This document shows, in pieces, positions 7,545-17,173 of a DNA stretch of 64,000 nt. The notes under the pieces were generated by a model. It saw nothing but the letters and a program-made list of their open reading frames with translations, did no database searches and was not told where the DNA came from. Position numbers and translations under genes: made by a program. Source of the DNA: DATKZH01 sp035528065 (GTDB lineage: Bacteria; Planctomycetota; Planctomycetia; Pirellulales; Thermoguttaceae); the NCBI GenBank assembly GCA_035528065.1, contig DATKZH010000661.1, forward strand, positions 15,051-79,050, written 5' to 3'. Positions within the stretch are counted from its first letter, which is position 1; every line of letters begins with the position of its first letter.

Positions 7545-8954
7545 ATGTCCACCAGAACGCAAGCCCCGGCAGGCCCAAACGACTCGCAAGGGCCAGACCG
7601 CCCGCCCGCCGGCAACCCGGCCGATCCGCAGTGGGCCTGGGCCCCGTACGAGCCCGACGACAACCGGCCCTGGAATCTGGCCTTGGCGGGGCACCTCTAC
7701 CGACGGGCCGCCTTTGGAGCCGATGGGGACCAGCTCCAGCAGGCGGTGGCCGACGGGCCGCAACGTGCCGTCGAAATGCTGGTCTCGCCCCAGACCGCCG
7801 TGGCCGACTTCCATCGCAGCTACGACGGCTACGAGGCCTCGGCCAACGCCGACGCCTTGCGGGCGTGGTGGCTTCGTCGCATGATCCAGACCCCGCACCC
7901 GCTCCTGGAGAAGATGACGCTCTTCTGGCACAACCACTTCGCCGCCACGGGCGTCCGGGTCAACAATGCCCCGATGATGCGCGATCACGTGCAACTGCTG
8001 CGCGAGCACGCCCTCGGCTCGTACCCGCCGCTCTTGGAAGCCGTCTCCCGCGATCCGGCCCTGCTCGTCTCGGTGGGCGCCGACGAGAACCGCAAGGCCG
8101 TTCCCAACGAGAACTACGCCCGGGAGCTGATGGCCCGGTTCAGCCTGGGGCCGGGCAACTTCATGGAGGAGGACATCCGGGAGGCCGCCCGGGCGTTCAC
8201 CGGGTGGCGCGTGCTCCGCAATCAGCTCCGATACTTCCCCGCGGATCACGATCCGGGCGTGAAGCGGATTCTGGGCCGGGAAGGGAAGTTCGACGGGGAC
8301 GACGTGGTCGAGATCGTGCTCCAGGAGCCGGCCACCCCGCGGCTGCTGGTGCGAAAGCTTTACCGCTGGCTCGTCTCGGAGACCGACGAGCCGAGCGAGG
8401 CGCTCGTCGTACCGTTGGCCGAGTCGTTCGCCAAGGACTACGACGTGGCCAAGCTCGTCGAGACCATCCTCCGCTCCAACCTGTTCTTCTCGCCCGCGGC
8501 CTACCGGCAACGGATCAAGGGCCCCGTGGAGTTCGCCCTGGGGATCGTGCGAGGCCTGGAGGGGATGGTTCCCACCGCCAACCTGGGAAACGACCTGGCG
8601 GCCTTGGGGCAGAACCTGTATCGTCCGCCGACGGTCAAGGGCTGGGAAGGGGGGCGCTTCTGGCTCAACGGAGCGACGCTGGTCGGCCGCAGCAATCTGG
8701 CCGCGGCACTGCTCTCCGGCGCGAAACCGTACGGCGAGAAGCTCGATCCGCTGGCGGTGGCCGGTAAGCACGGCCATGCGACCCCCGAAGCCGCCGCCCG
8801 GTTCCTCGTCGATCTGTTCCTTCAGGGCGATCTGGACGAGGGGGTAGCCGAAGCGTTGTCGAAGACGGCCACCACGGGCGAAGGCAGTCCCGCCGAGCGG
8901 CTCCGCCGCTTCGCCCACGCCGTGGTGACGTTGCCCGAGTTCCAGTTGGCCTGA
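7545..8954 (+). CDS. DUF1800 family protein
   Basis: A 469-residue protein matching DUF1800, with the characteristic order HLYRRAAFGADGDQLQQAV, then MTLFWHNHFAATGV, NENYARELMARFSLG, and REAARAFTGWRV near the middle. The C-terminal half has the family phrases PRLLVRKLYRWLVS and TVKGWEGGRFWLN. There is no classical signal peptide, and the first 25 residues are Pro/Ala-rich and probably disordered. It is followed after 36 bases by a DUF1501 gene, the standard pairing in planctomycetes and other bacteria where the two are co-expressed. The biochemical role of the pair is unknown; export or assembly of surface or degradative proteins has been suggested from co-occurrence. Confidence 0.93.
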   Translation: MSTRTQAPAGPNDSQGPDRPPAGNPADPQWAWAPYEPDDNRPWNLALAGHLYRRAAFGADGDQLQQAVADGPQRAVEMLVSPQTAVADFHRSYDGYEASANADALRAWWLRRMIQTPHPLLEKMTLFWHNHFAATGVRVNNAPMMRDHVQLLREHALGSYPPLLEAVSRDPALLVSVGADENRKAVPNENYARELMARFSLGPGNFMEEDIREAARAFTGWRVLRNQLRYFPADHDPGVKRILGREGKFDGDDVVEIVLQEPATPRLLVRKLYRWLVSETDEPSEALVVPLAESFAKDYDVAKLVETILRSNLFFSPAAYRQRIKGPVEFALGIVRGLEGMVPTANLGNDLAALGQNLYRPPTVKGWEGGRFWLNGATLVGRSNLAAALLSGAKPYGEKLDPLAVAGKHGHATPEAAARFLVDLFLQGDLDEGVAEALSKTATTGEGSPAERLRRFAHAVVTLPEFQLA

Positions 8955-8990
8955 CGATCTTACCAGAAGAACCGTGACGGAGGGATTCCA

Positions 8991-10259
8991 ATGGCTTCCA
9001 ATCGACGCGAATTCCTGAAGGCCTCACTCGGGGCCGCGACCCTGGTGTCGTTCAGCCCCGCCGTGCCTTCGTTTCTGAGTCGCTCGGTCGCGGCCGCAGC
9101 CGGGCGGTCGGACGGGCGGGATACCGTGCTGGTGGTCGTCCAGCTCTCGGGCGGCAACGACGGGCTGAACACCGTGGTCCCGTACCACGATGAGACCTAT
9201 GCCAAGAGCCGTCCCACCTTGCGCATGCCGCCCGACGAGGTCCACAAGATCGACTCCGATCTCGGCTTCCACCCCAGGATGGGAGCGTTCATGCGGCTCT
9301 ACCAGGAAGGGCTCCTGAGCGTCGTCCAGGGCGTGGGGCACCCGAACAACGACCGCGACCACAACGGGGCCATGCGCGACTGGCACACGGCCCGGCCCGG
9401 CGAGGCCGCTTGCCAGACCGGCTGGCTGGGCCGCACGATCGACGGGCTGTTTCGCACTGACGAAGGCAACGTGCCGGGCGTGTTCGTCGGGCCCATTGCC
9501 CAGCCGTTCGGGCTCAACGCAGAAAGAGCGATCGTTCCTTCCGTCCGGTCGCTCCAACAGTGGCGCCTTCAGGCCATGCCCGGTCCCGGCGGCCAGACGC
9601 ACCGCAGACAACTGGTCGAGGCCGCCAAGTCGCCGCGAGAAGGCGAATCGAGCCCGCTGCTGAAGTTCGTCCAGCAAAGCACGCTCGCCGCGTACGCAGG
9701 CAGCGAGCAGATCGAAACCGTCGCGCGGGCCGGAACCTCCGCGGAAGCCGCCGGGTATCCCGGCTTCTCCCTCGCCCGGGACTTCCACACCGTGGCTCAA
9801 CTGATCCGTGCCGACGTGGGCATCCGCGTCTACTTCACCGAGCTGGGCGGCGGGGGGATCGGCGGCTTTGACAACCACGCCAACCAGCTCGGCAATCATT
9901 GTGCCGTATTGCACCAGCTCTCCGAGTCCGTGGCCGCGTTTGTGGACGACCTGGTGCGGGACAAGCTGGCGGATCGCGTCCTCCTGATGACCTTCTCCGA
10001 GTTCGGCCGCACCGTGGCCGAAAACGGACGACGCGGCACCGATCACGGCGCCGCCGCGCCCGTGTTCCTGGCCGGAGGTCGCCTGAAGAGCGGCCTCATC
10101 GGCCCGCACCCCAGCCTCACCGACCTGGACAACGGCGCTCAGAAGTTCCACACCGACTTCCGCCGCGTCTACGCCACCGTGCTCGACCGCTGGCTCGGAC
10201 TGGATAGCCAGACCGTCCTCGGCGAGAAGTACGAGCCGCTCGACGTGCTGCGCGTGTGA
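8991..10259 (+). CDS. DUF1501 family protein with Tat signal
   Basis: A 422-residue protein with an N-terminal Tat-like leader (MASNRREFLKASLGAATLVS) and the sulfatase-like DUF1501 fold. Visible motifs are VVVQLSGGNDGLNTVVPY, VQGVGHPNNDRDHNGAMR, DNHANQLGNHCAVLHQLS, LLMTFSEFGRTVAENG and GTDHGAAAPVFLAG. The last two are the hallmark FSEFGR and DHG motifs, which are metal-site-like in the alkaline-phosphatase superfamily. The start has GGAGG seven bases upstream (in gacggagggattccaatg). It forms an operon with the DUF1800 gene 36 bases before it and is probably exported folded through Tat. Confidence 0.94.
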   Translation: MASNRREFLKASLGAATLVSFSPAVPSFLSRSVAAAAGRSDGRDTVLVVVQLSGGNDGLNTVVPYHDETYAKSRPTLRMPPDEVHKIDSDLGFHPRMGAFMRLYQEGLLSVVQGVGHPNNDRDHNGAMRDWHTARPGEAACQTGWLGRTIDGLFRTDEGNVPGVFVGPIAQPFGLNAERAIVPSVRSLQQWRLQAMPGPGGQTHRRQLVEAAKSPREGESSPLLKFVQQSTLAAYAGSEQIETVARAGTSAEAAGYPGFSLARDFHTVAQLIRADVGIRVYFTELGGGGIGGFDNHANQLGNHCAVLHQLSESVAAFVDDLVRDKLADRVLLMTFSEFGRTVAENGRRGTDHGAAAPVFLAGGRLKSGLIGPHPSLTDLDNGAQKFHTDFRRVYATVLDRWLGLDSQTVLGEKYEPLDVLRV

Positions 10260-10453
10260 GAGCGTGCTTGAAGTGTCTTGGACACCTCGTTACGACGCTT
10301 CGCGTCGTAACGTACTCCGGAACGCTTTGCGTCCGTATGCCCAGGAAGGCGGTTGCCCCACAGACAGTTGCGCGCACGGGACGCGAAGCGTCCCACCACG
10401 TACGTTCCCACGCGAAGCATGGGAACGAGGCCGCGAAGCGTGGGAACGAGGCC
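10260..10453. repeat. Short palindromic repeats between convergent genes
   Basis: This segment separates two convergent genes. It contains TACGACGCTTCGCGTCGTA (a perfect palindrome around CTTCG), GGGACGCGAAGCGTCCC and two GTTCCCACGC/GCGTGGGAAC units. Short palindromes like these at a convergent junction may terminate transcription from both sides; that role is inference. Confidence 0.55.
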
Positions 10454-11656
10454 TCACGACCAGATCGAATCACACGTCGCGTGCATGATCACCGCAGTGG
10501 GATCGCCGTGCGAATGCTTGTTGTTGTGGGCAGCGTTGACCCCCGTGTAGAGCAGGTGCCACCGGTCTTCGTGGTGAACGAGCGCGTGGGGTGCGTAGAT
10601 CCCGTAGCAATCCGGCTCGCCCGGCTCACTGCGCTCGATCCAGGCCTTGCGCAGAGGACGCTCCCAGGTGACGCCGTCCGAGGAGAAGCACCACTCCAGG
10701 TCCATCGTCTGCGCTTCGACCCGGTAGTGTCCGAGCATCCCGACCCGCCCCTCGGGCGTGTGTGTCACGGCGAGGTAGTAGAACTGCTGATCCGCCGGGT
10801 CCTGCCCGTCGCGCTCGATCACCCGCCGCCGGTCCGTCCAGTGGAGGCCGTCTTCGCTCGCGTATCGATCGATCACCCGGATCCAACCGGCCGCGTTGTC
10901 GTGGGCGATGTAGGCCGGGTCGTCCTTGGCCACTTCGACCAGGGCGACCGAGTACATCTCGAAGCTGCCGTCGGAGAGCTGGTAGACGTTGGTCGCATCG
11001 TTGGAGATCAGCCGGGCGGGCGCGACCGGCTCGCCGGACGGCCGGGTGGGGGCCCGCTTGGCGAGGCGCTCGAGGCCCGCGGCCGCGGCCACCTCGCCCG
11101 GCACCGCACGGTCGAACGGATGATACAGACACGGCCGTTGCGGATCCGACACGCGGTACCGGCGGCCGTCGTCGCTCTCGGCCGCCAGATAGCGGACGAC
11201 CCCCGGCCCGTGCGCCCAAAAGTAGATGCGGTGCTTGCCGCCATGCAACCGGAGGTGCACGGCTTGCACCGGGCGCCACCCGTCGGGCAGATTGCCGATC
11301 GCGAACGGCGCGTCGGCCGGTTCGCCGCTGGAGAGGACGGCCGGGTGTCGCTCGAGAGGCTTGCCCAAGACCCCTTCGGCGCTGGCCACGTTGAACGGAA
11401 TCCCCGGCCCGTAGGCCGAGTACCAGATCCGCCAGCGGCCGTCCTCGAGCGGCTCGGCCGGGCAGGTGAAGCTCTGCACCCTCCCGCGGCCCGACTCGTC
11501 GTCCGAGGCGAGAACCACCCCCCGCTTCTCCCAGGCACTCGGCAGACAAGGACGCGGCGCGGACGTCTGGGCAGCGGAGGCCAGTCCGCCGAGGCCCAAG
11601 GCTGCCGCCGAACGAGCGGCGGTCGTGAGAAAGTTGCGGCGATCTACGTGGGCCAT
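10454..11656 (-). CDS. Secreted five-bladed beta-propeller (GH43/GH130-like) protein
   Basis: A 400-residue protein starting MAHVDRRNFLTTAARSAAAL, a Tat-type leader (DRRNFLTT) with a GAGGAG site just upstream. The mature region has strand-rich repeats such as DGRWRIWYSAYGPG, HRIYFWAHGPGVVRYLAAES and GRVGMLGHYRVEAQTMDLEW. These match glycoside hydrolase GH43/GH32/GH130-like propeller domains, with acidic residues at the start of blades (DDESGRG, DDGRRY, SEDGLHWT). Catalytic residues could not be assigned with confidence. It is followed on the same strand by no close gene; the next minus gene lies upstream at 11966. A role in binding or cleaving glycans outside the cytoplasm is likely; the substrate is unknown. 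Confidence 0.7.
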   Translation of the reverse strand: MAHVDRRNFLTTAARSAAALGLGGLASAAQTSAPRPCLPSAWEKRGVVLASDDESGRGRVQSFTCPAEPLEDGRWRIWYSAYGPGIPFNVASAEGVLGKPLERHPAVLSSGEPADAPFAIGNLPDGWRPVQAVHLRLHGGKHRIYFWAHGPGVVRYLAAESDDGRRYRVSDPQRPCLYHPFDRAVPGEVAAAAGLERLAKRAPTRPSGEPVAPARLISNDATNVYQLSDGSFEMYSVALVEVAKDDPAYIAHDNAAGWIRVIDRYASEDGLHWTDRRRVIERDGQDPADQQFYYLAVTHTPEGRVGMLGHYRVEAQTMDLEWCFSSDGVTWERPLRKAWIERSEPGEPDCYGIYAPHALVHHEDRWHLLYTGVNAAHNNKHSHGDPTAVIMHATCDSIWS

Positions 11657-11833
11657 CTTCAGAGTCTCCTCGAACACGTGCTGTCGTTTTCCTGGAAAAC
11701 CAAAACCTCCACTCGTCGACGCTCCGACCACATGCCCTCCCCGCCTCGAAGACCTCCGGTCGGAGCCCTGTGCGGCGTCCGCAGCCCGTCGCACAGCACG
11801 CGGTTCGAACCTCGGCGCGGTGTCTTCTGCCGG

Positions 11834-11965
<132 letters not shown>

Positions 11966-11968
<3 letters not shown>

Positions 11969-12871
11969 GAGCGGGCGGTCGCCCACCTCGGCAATCCACG
12001 CGCGCGTCCACTCCACGGCGTCCAGCTCCAAGTCGCACACGGTGTTGGCCAGGAAGATCATCCCGTCGATCCGTCCTTGCCTGAGCCAGCGAAGGCCAAT
12101 CTCGCACTGCTTCTTCATCCGGTCGACCGGCATGGGGCGCTTGTTGCCGTAGTCCCACATGTAGCATCCCAGCAGCTTGCCGTGACGGGGAGCGATCTTC
12201 TCCAAGAGGGTGAAACGCTCTTCCAACCGGTCGAGGTTCTCCGACTTCCAGGTCCAGAAGGTGATTTTGTCGCAGTGATCGAGATGCTCCCGGATGGGAA
12301 GCTCCAACTGGCGCTGATAGACGACCACGTACAAGTCCCGCTTTCTGCCGTCGATCTCCAAGCGCCTTCGCAACTGCTGTAGCTCCTCCGGCGAGAGGGA
12401 GCCGGAGCCGTCGCCATGGAAGAAGTCGTCCATGATGAAGCCGGCGATGTTGGGGAAGCGCCGGGCGAGTTCGAGGGCGTGCTCCCGTTCCTCCTCGCTC
12501 GTCTTGCCCCCGGCCCCGGTCAGCGACCAGCAGACGCGTTTCAGGGGCCGCAGCGGAATCGCCGCCTGATCGAACGGCATCGGGGGCCGATCGCGACTGC
12601 GGATCATGAACAGGTTGGGCACTCCCAGGTAGAACGCCCCTTCGGCCTGGGTCATCCGCGAAGGGGCCGGCAGTCCCCAGCCTTCGTTGTCGCCCCCCGC
12701 GTAGACGGTCCAGATCCAGAGCCTGTCGCGGACGGTCGCTGCCTCGTCGCCCGACGGCGGGGCGCCGCTCGCTCGGGCAGTAAGGACCAGGGCCACGGCC
12801 AGGCCCGCGGGCAAGGCGGCCCCGAGAAGACGGGGTCGAAAGCCGGCTCGCTTTGGTGCCAGTGGGCTCAT
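11966..12871 (-). CDS. Exported protein, possible glycoside-hydrolase-like TIM barrel
   Basis: A 301-residue protein. The start at MSPLAPKRAGFRP has GAGGAG upstream; a frame start 21 bases earlier is weaker. A signal peptide follows (LLGAALPAGLAVALVLTARA, cleavage near ASGAPP). The mature sequence has the order RLWIWTVYAGG, VPNLFMIRS, RFPNIAGFIMDDFFHGDG, RDLYVVVYQRQL, DKITFWTWKSENL, GKLLGCYMWDYGN and RIDGMIFLANTV. This is a strand-helix pattern typical of TIM-barrel glycosidases, where MDDFF would carry acidic residues at a strand end. No named family is recognised with certainty. Its stop codon lies inside a palindromic repeat. Confidence 0.65.
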
Positions 12872-13548
12872 GGAGGTCTCCTCTCGACTCACGGAAGCTT
12901 AGGACTGTCGCGCGCCTGGGTTCGGAGCACGCGCGATTCCGTTGGGAAGTCCGCCCGCCCTGCGTACACGTACTTTAGGGGGCCCGCCGGGCGGTTGTCA
13001 AGCTTCGCGGCCTCCGGCAACGACCGTGCAACCCTTTTTGTGCCACAGGTTTGATTGACCGCGCGCAAGACGTCTCCGGCAATAGGCCGAAAGAACCCCC
13101 CTAATCGGACGGCTCCTGGGTGGATCGCAAGAAATCCTCCAACACCGCCTACCCCCTATGCTATGTTTCTTCAGAACCCGGTTTCCGGAGGAAACACACG
13201 GGAACATAACGGGCCCACCCGCGCAGGGTGGGTGGCCTTAGTTGTCGGGTCTGGGATCCGCCACTTGAAGGCACAATGGAGGTTGCCCCCCTGGATACGG
13301 GGGAGGGCAGCTTCGATTGTGCCTTTTCTGTCGGTTCGATGGCACGTGAAGACCACGACCGTTATGGCGATGCTTCCATTCCACGAGTTGATGGGGCAAG
13401 ACGTCGGCAGTCCAGGGCTACAACCCATCGTGTCGCAGATTCCCGGCCGTTCTGACCGTGATACTCGACATTCCAGCGACGCGCAGGACGTTTGGGGTTT
13501 GCCCGCTCGGTGCAGTCCTCCCGAACGGCGGTGTGAGAGGGGAACAGA
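12872..13548. other. Divergent intergenic region
   Basis: About 680 bases between a minus gene and the signalling operon starting at 13549. It should hold promoters for both. The right half contains three consecutive hairpins (13178-13326), described separately. No open frame here looks coding. Confidence 0.5.
13178..13326 (+). ncRNA. Candidate structured RNA or leader (three hairpins)
   Basis: Three successive stem-loops on the plus strand. The first is GTTTCC-GGA-GGAAAC. The second is GGCCCACCC closing on GGGTGGGTGGCC (about 13210-13235). The third is a 57-base stem-loop whose outer arms AAGGCACAAT (13268) and ATTGTGCCTT (13315) pair perfectly for ten bases, with a G/C-rich inner stem (GCCCCCC / GGGGGAGGGC) and a short U-run (CCTTTTC) after it. 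No gene lies upstream on this strand, so the last hairpin may terminate a small RNA or attenuate the operon at 13549. No known riboswitch motif was recognised. Confidence 0.3.
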
Positions 13549-15969
13549 ATGACGAGCCCTCGCTTCCTGGTTGGAAGGCTCCTGCCCGGCCGGTCGGCCG
13601 AAAGGAAAGACGCCCCACGATCGCTGCAAACGCAGTACGCCGCGGCGTTGGGGCTCGTGGCCTGTCTGACCATCGTGAACCAACTGCTGCTCAGGCAGTC
13701 GCTGGAGCTGAAGCAGTGTGAGAACGCCGTGATCGACGCCGTGGGCAACGAACGGCTCAACGCCCAGCGGCTGATCAGCGCCGCCGGGGCGGTCCGGGTG
13801 GCCGTTGAGGACGGAAACGCCGCCCACCGATCGGGCCATCTCAGCGAGGCAATCGACGGTTGGTCGCGATCCCATGAATCCCTCCAATCGCTGCTGGGCC
13901 GAGCCGGCGCACCCGCGGACGTGATGGCGGCAATCCGCAGGGGCGAGCCCGACTACCAAGCGACGGTCGACGCGGCCCATGCCCTGCTTCGTGGCCTCCA
14001 GAGCCCACGCCGTGAGCAACCCGACCACACCAAGCTCCAACGGCTGGTGACTCGAACGGTCGAGCGGGCGGAACGGTTCTCGCAGGGGCTGGCCCGCGTC
14101 GCCAACCGGTGGAGCATGCAGGTTGCCGCGCGGGAACGCCTCCTCGCCCGGACCGGCTTGCTGCTGGTGTCGATCACCCTGCTGGTCCTCGTGGCCCAAG
14201 GGTTGTTGGCGTTTCGTCGGGCGAACCGATTGACGAGGAGCCTGCTGCTGAAGGAACGGATGTTGGCCCACGACGTCCGGGAGGCCAAGGCGGTTGCCAG
14301 CCACATGGCCACGACGCTTCGCGAGAAGGAGGCCCAGTGCCAGAGCCTCGCTCTGGTTGCCATGGAGACGGACAACGTCGTGATCATCGCCGACCGGGAG
14401 CATCGGATCCAGTGGGTGAACGAATCCTTCACGCGCGTGACCGGGTACGCTTCCGAGGAGGGCCTCGGCCGGAAGCCGGAATCGCTGCTGACCTGCGGCG
14501 ATGAGGACCACGCCGCCGCGGAATGGGCTAGCCGGATTGTCGAAGGCAAAGGGTTCAAGGGCGAGGTGGCGATCTCGACGAAGTCCGGCCAGAAGCGATG
14601 GCTGATGATCGACTACCGGCCCGCGTACGACCGAACCGGCGCGGTCCGAGACTTCATCATCATCGGAACCGACGTGACGGAGCTCAAACGCACGTCCCAT
14701 GAGCTGGAGCGACTCGCCCACCGGAACGACCTGATACTCAAGGCGGCGGCGGAAGGGATCTACGGCGTGGATCGGGAGGGGAGAATCACCTTCGTCAATC
14801 CCGCGGCGGCGGAGATGTTCGGCTGGGAGGCGGAACAGCTCGTCGGCAAGTCCCACCACGATACGCTCCGGCACTCCAACGCCGACCAGACGCCCAACCC
14901 CCGCGAAACCTGCCCCTTGTGCACGGCGCTCGCGGAAGGCCGGCCGTATCGCTCCAAGAACGACGTCTTCTGGAGGAAGGACCGGAGCAGCTTCCCGGTC
15001 GAGTACACCGGCACGCCCGTCCAAGAAGAGGGCGAGAGAATCGGTGCGGTGGTCACCTTTCGAGACGTCAGCGAACAGAATGCCCTTCATCGCCAGTTGA
15101 TACAAGCGCAGAAGCTGGAATCGATCGGGCAGTTGGCCGCGGGGATCGCGCACGAAATCAACACTCCGATTCAATTCGTGGGCGACAACACGCGGTTCCT
15201 CGAAGACTCCTTCGCCGACGTCTTTCGTGCCCTGAGCGCGAGCCAGGCTTTGCTGGCTGCCGTGCAAGAGAATTCCGTCACCGAGGCACTGGTGAGCGAG
15301 ACGGCGGCGGCGGCCGAAGCGGCCGATCTGGAGTACTTGACCCAAGAAATCCCGATCTCCATCAAGCAGTCGCTGGAAGGGATCGACCGGGTCGCACAAA
15401 TCGTCCGCGCGATGAAGGAGTTCTCGCACCCCGCCGTCGGGACGAAAGTAGCCACCGATCTTTCGCGGGCGATTCAGAACACGATCACCATCGCCCGCAA
15501 CGAGTGGAAGTACGTCGCCGACGTGGTCACCGACTTCGACGAGTCGTTGCCGCCGGTCCCTTGTTTTCCGGGCGAGCTGAACCAGACGATTCTCAACATC
15601 CTGGTGAATGCGGCCCATGCCATCGGCGACGCCGTCGGCGACGGGACGGAGGAGAAGGGGACGATCACCGTAAGCACCCGGCGAGACGGCGACTGGGCCG
15701 AAATTCGCATCCGCGACACGGGGGCGGGGATCTCCGAGGAGTCCCGCTCCAAGATCTTCAATCCGTTCTTCACGACCAAGGAGGTCGGCAAAGGAACGGG
15801 ACAGGGCCTCGCCGTGGCCCACTCGGTCGTGGTTGGACAACATCAAGGCACGATCGCGTTCGAGACCGAGACGGGCCGCGGAACGACGTTCATCATTCGT
15901 CTGCCCATGGAGCCCGAACCGCCGGCCGACGAGGAGCAAGACCTTGAAGACGCGTATTCTGTTTGTTGA
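13549..15969 (+). CDS. Membrane PAS-domain sensor histidine kinase
   Basis: An 806-residue sensor kinase. A first membrane helix (AALGLVACLTIVNQLLL, about 33-51) and a second (TGLLLVSITLLVLVAQGLLA, about 197-217) enclose a helical periplasmic domain resembling the PilJ-type sensor. Two PAS domains follow. The first starts near TDNVVIIADREHRIQWVNES; the second has YGVDREGRITFVNPAAAEMF and a PAC tail. HisKA has the phospho-acceptor in AAGIAHEINTPIQF (His535). HATPase_c shows an N box with LNILVNAAHAIGD, G1 DTGAGIS and G2 GKGTGQGLAVAHSVV. The 3' end overlaps the next gene by 26 bases. It probably phosphorylates the two receiver proteins encoded downstream. Confidence 0.94.
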   Translation: MTSPRFLVGRLLPGRSAERKDAPRSLQTQYAAALGLVACLTIVNQLLLRQSLELKQCENAVIDAVGNERLNAQRLISAAGAVRVAVEDGNAAHRSGHLSEAIDGWSRSHESLQSLLGRAGAPADVMAAIRRGEPDYQATVDAAHALLRGLQSPRREQPDHTKLQRLVTRTVERAERFSQGLARVANRWSMQVAARERLLARTGLLLVSITLLVLVAQGLLAFRRANRLTRSLLLKERMLAHDVREAKAVASHMATTLREKEAQCQSLALVAMETDNVVIIADREHRIQWVNESFTRVTGYASEEGLGRKPESLLTCGDEDHAAAEWASRIVEGKGFKGEVAISTKSGQKRWLMIDYRPAYDRTGAVRDFIIIGTDVTELKRTSHELERLAHRNDLILKAAAEGIYGVDREGRITFVNPAAAEMFGWEAEQLVGKSHHDTLRHSNADQTPNPRETCPLCTALAEGRPYRSKNDVFWRKDRSSFPVEYTGTPVQEEGERIGAVVTFRDVSEQNALHRQLIQAQKLESIGQLAAGIAHEINTPIQFVGDNTRFLEDSFADVFRALSASQALLAAVQENSVTEALVSETAAAAEAADLEYLTQEIPISIKQSLEGIDRVAQIVRAMKEFSHPAVGTKVATDLSRAIQNTITIARNEWKYVADVVTDFDESLPPVPCFPGELNQTILNILVNAAHAIGDAVGDGTEEKGTITVSTRRDGDWAEIRIRDTGAGISEESRSKIFNPFFTTKEVGKGTGQGLAVAHSVVVGQHQGTIAFETETGRGTTFIIRLPMEPEPPADEEQDLEDAYSVC

Positions 15970-17173
15970 CGATGAACCGTACGTCCTCCAGGGACTGTGC
16001 CGAATGCTCCGCGGCCTGCGCGACGAGTGGAAGATGGTCTTCGCCGGAAGCGGGCAGGAGGCCCTCGATCAGATGGCCGAGAAACCATTCGACGTGCTGG
16101 TGACCGACGTCCGCATGCCCGGCATGGACGGGATGGCGTTGCTGAACCGGGTGCGGCGGCAGTACCCCAAGACCGTACGTATCGCGCTCTCGGGGCAATC
16201 GGATCAAGAGACGCTCATCAAGGCGGTAGGGCCAACGCACCAATTTCTGTCGAAGCCGTGCGATGCGGAGACGGTTCAGTCCACGATCAGGCGAGCCTGC
16301 GCGCTCCGAGAGCACCTGGCCGACGAAAACCTTCAGAAAACGATCTCCGGATTGACGTCGCTCCCCAGCCCATCGGCCTTCTGCTCGAAGATGCTCAGCG
16401 AATTACAGGACCCGGACACGTCGGTCTCCCGCTTGGGGGAACTCATCTCCCGGGACGTGGCGATGACGACCAAGGTCCTGCAAGTGGTCAACTCCTCCTA
16501 TTTCGGCCTCCGACAGCGCGTTTCGACCCCCGCCGCGGCCGCCGTCCTCCTGGGGGTCGATACGATGAGGTCGCTGGTGCTCTCCGTGGGGGTCTTCAGC
16601 CAGAAGCCCCGAACCGGCACCAGCCGCCCCCTCGTCGAGCGGCTGGCCAATCACAGCTATCGGGTCAGTGCCCTGGCAAGGCGGATCGCCGAAGCGGAGA
16701 GAGCGGACAAGCAGTTGAAGGAGCAGATCTTCGTGGCGGCTCTGGTTCACGACGTCGGCAAGCTCGTCCTCCTCGATAGCTTCCCCGACGAATACGCCGT
16801 GCTCTGGGAATGGGCCGATCGCCAGGAAAAACCGCTCTGGATGCTCGAGAAGGAGGCCTTCGGAGCAGCCCATGCCGACGTCGGCGCGTACCTGCTGGGG
16901 CTGTGGGGGTTTACCGATATCATCGTCGAGGCGGTCGCCTTCCATCATTGCCCGAGCCAGTGCCCAGGGCAAGCCTTCGACCCCCTTTCCGTCGTCCACG
17001 CGGCAGATGCCCTGGAGGCGGAGCAGAGTTCCCCGGACGCCGGATCCGCCGACCTCGACGTCGAGTACCTGACGGGAATCGGCCTGGCCGATCGTATCGA
17101 CACGTGGCGAGAACTGATCCCAGACTCACTCTCGGAGGAGCAGCCGAATGTCTGCGAGAATCCTGTTCGTTGA
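15944..17173 (+). CDS. Response regulator with HDOD domain
   Basis: A 409-residue protein beginning at a TTG with GAGGAG seven bases before it, inside the end of the kinase gene; this start matches the conserved receiver N-terminus (KTRILFVDDEPYVLQGL). The receiver domain has phospho-acceptor Asp55 in VLVTDVRMPGMDG, followed by LSGQ and FLSKPC (Lys). The HDOD domain (about 130-330) shows LTSLPSPSAF, SRDVAMTTKVLQVVNSSYF, a conserved aromatic-rich core and HDVGKLVLLDSF. HDOD proteins of this type act in signalling and motility without a proven catalytic activity. Its overlap with both neighbours indicates one transcript. Confidence 0.93.
   Translation: MKTRILFVDDEPYVLQGLCRMLRGLRDEWKMVFAGSGQEALDQMAEKPFDVLVTDVRMPGMDGMALLNRVRRQYPKTVRIALSGQSDQETLIKAVGPTHQFLSKPCDAETVQSTIRRACALREHLADENLQKTISGLTSLPSPSAFCSKMLSELQDPDTSVSRLGELISRDVAMTTKVLQVVNSSYFGLRQRVSTPAAAAVLLGVDTMRSLVLSVGVFSQKPRTGTSRPLVERLANHSYRVSALARRIAEAERADKQLKEQIFVAALVHDVGKLVLLDSFPDEYAVLWEWADRQEKPLWMLEKEAFGAAHADVGAYLLGLWGFTDIIVEAVAFHHCPSQCPGQAFDPLSVVHAADALEAEQSSPDAGSADLDVEYLTGIGLADRIDTWRELIPDSLSEEQPNVCENPVR

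Noticed and set aside
7389..8918. A 509-residue minus-strand open frame opposite the DUF1800 gene.
   Set aside because: The plus strand has the full DUF1800 motif order; the minus frame has none.
13171..15939. A 922-residue open frame on the minus strand opposite the PAS histidine kinase gene.
   Set aside because: It mirrors a gene with clear kinase motifs on the plus strand, has no recognisable domain and is rich in Arg/His/Gln/Pro, the usual GC-driven shadow composition.
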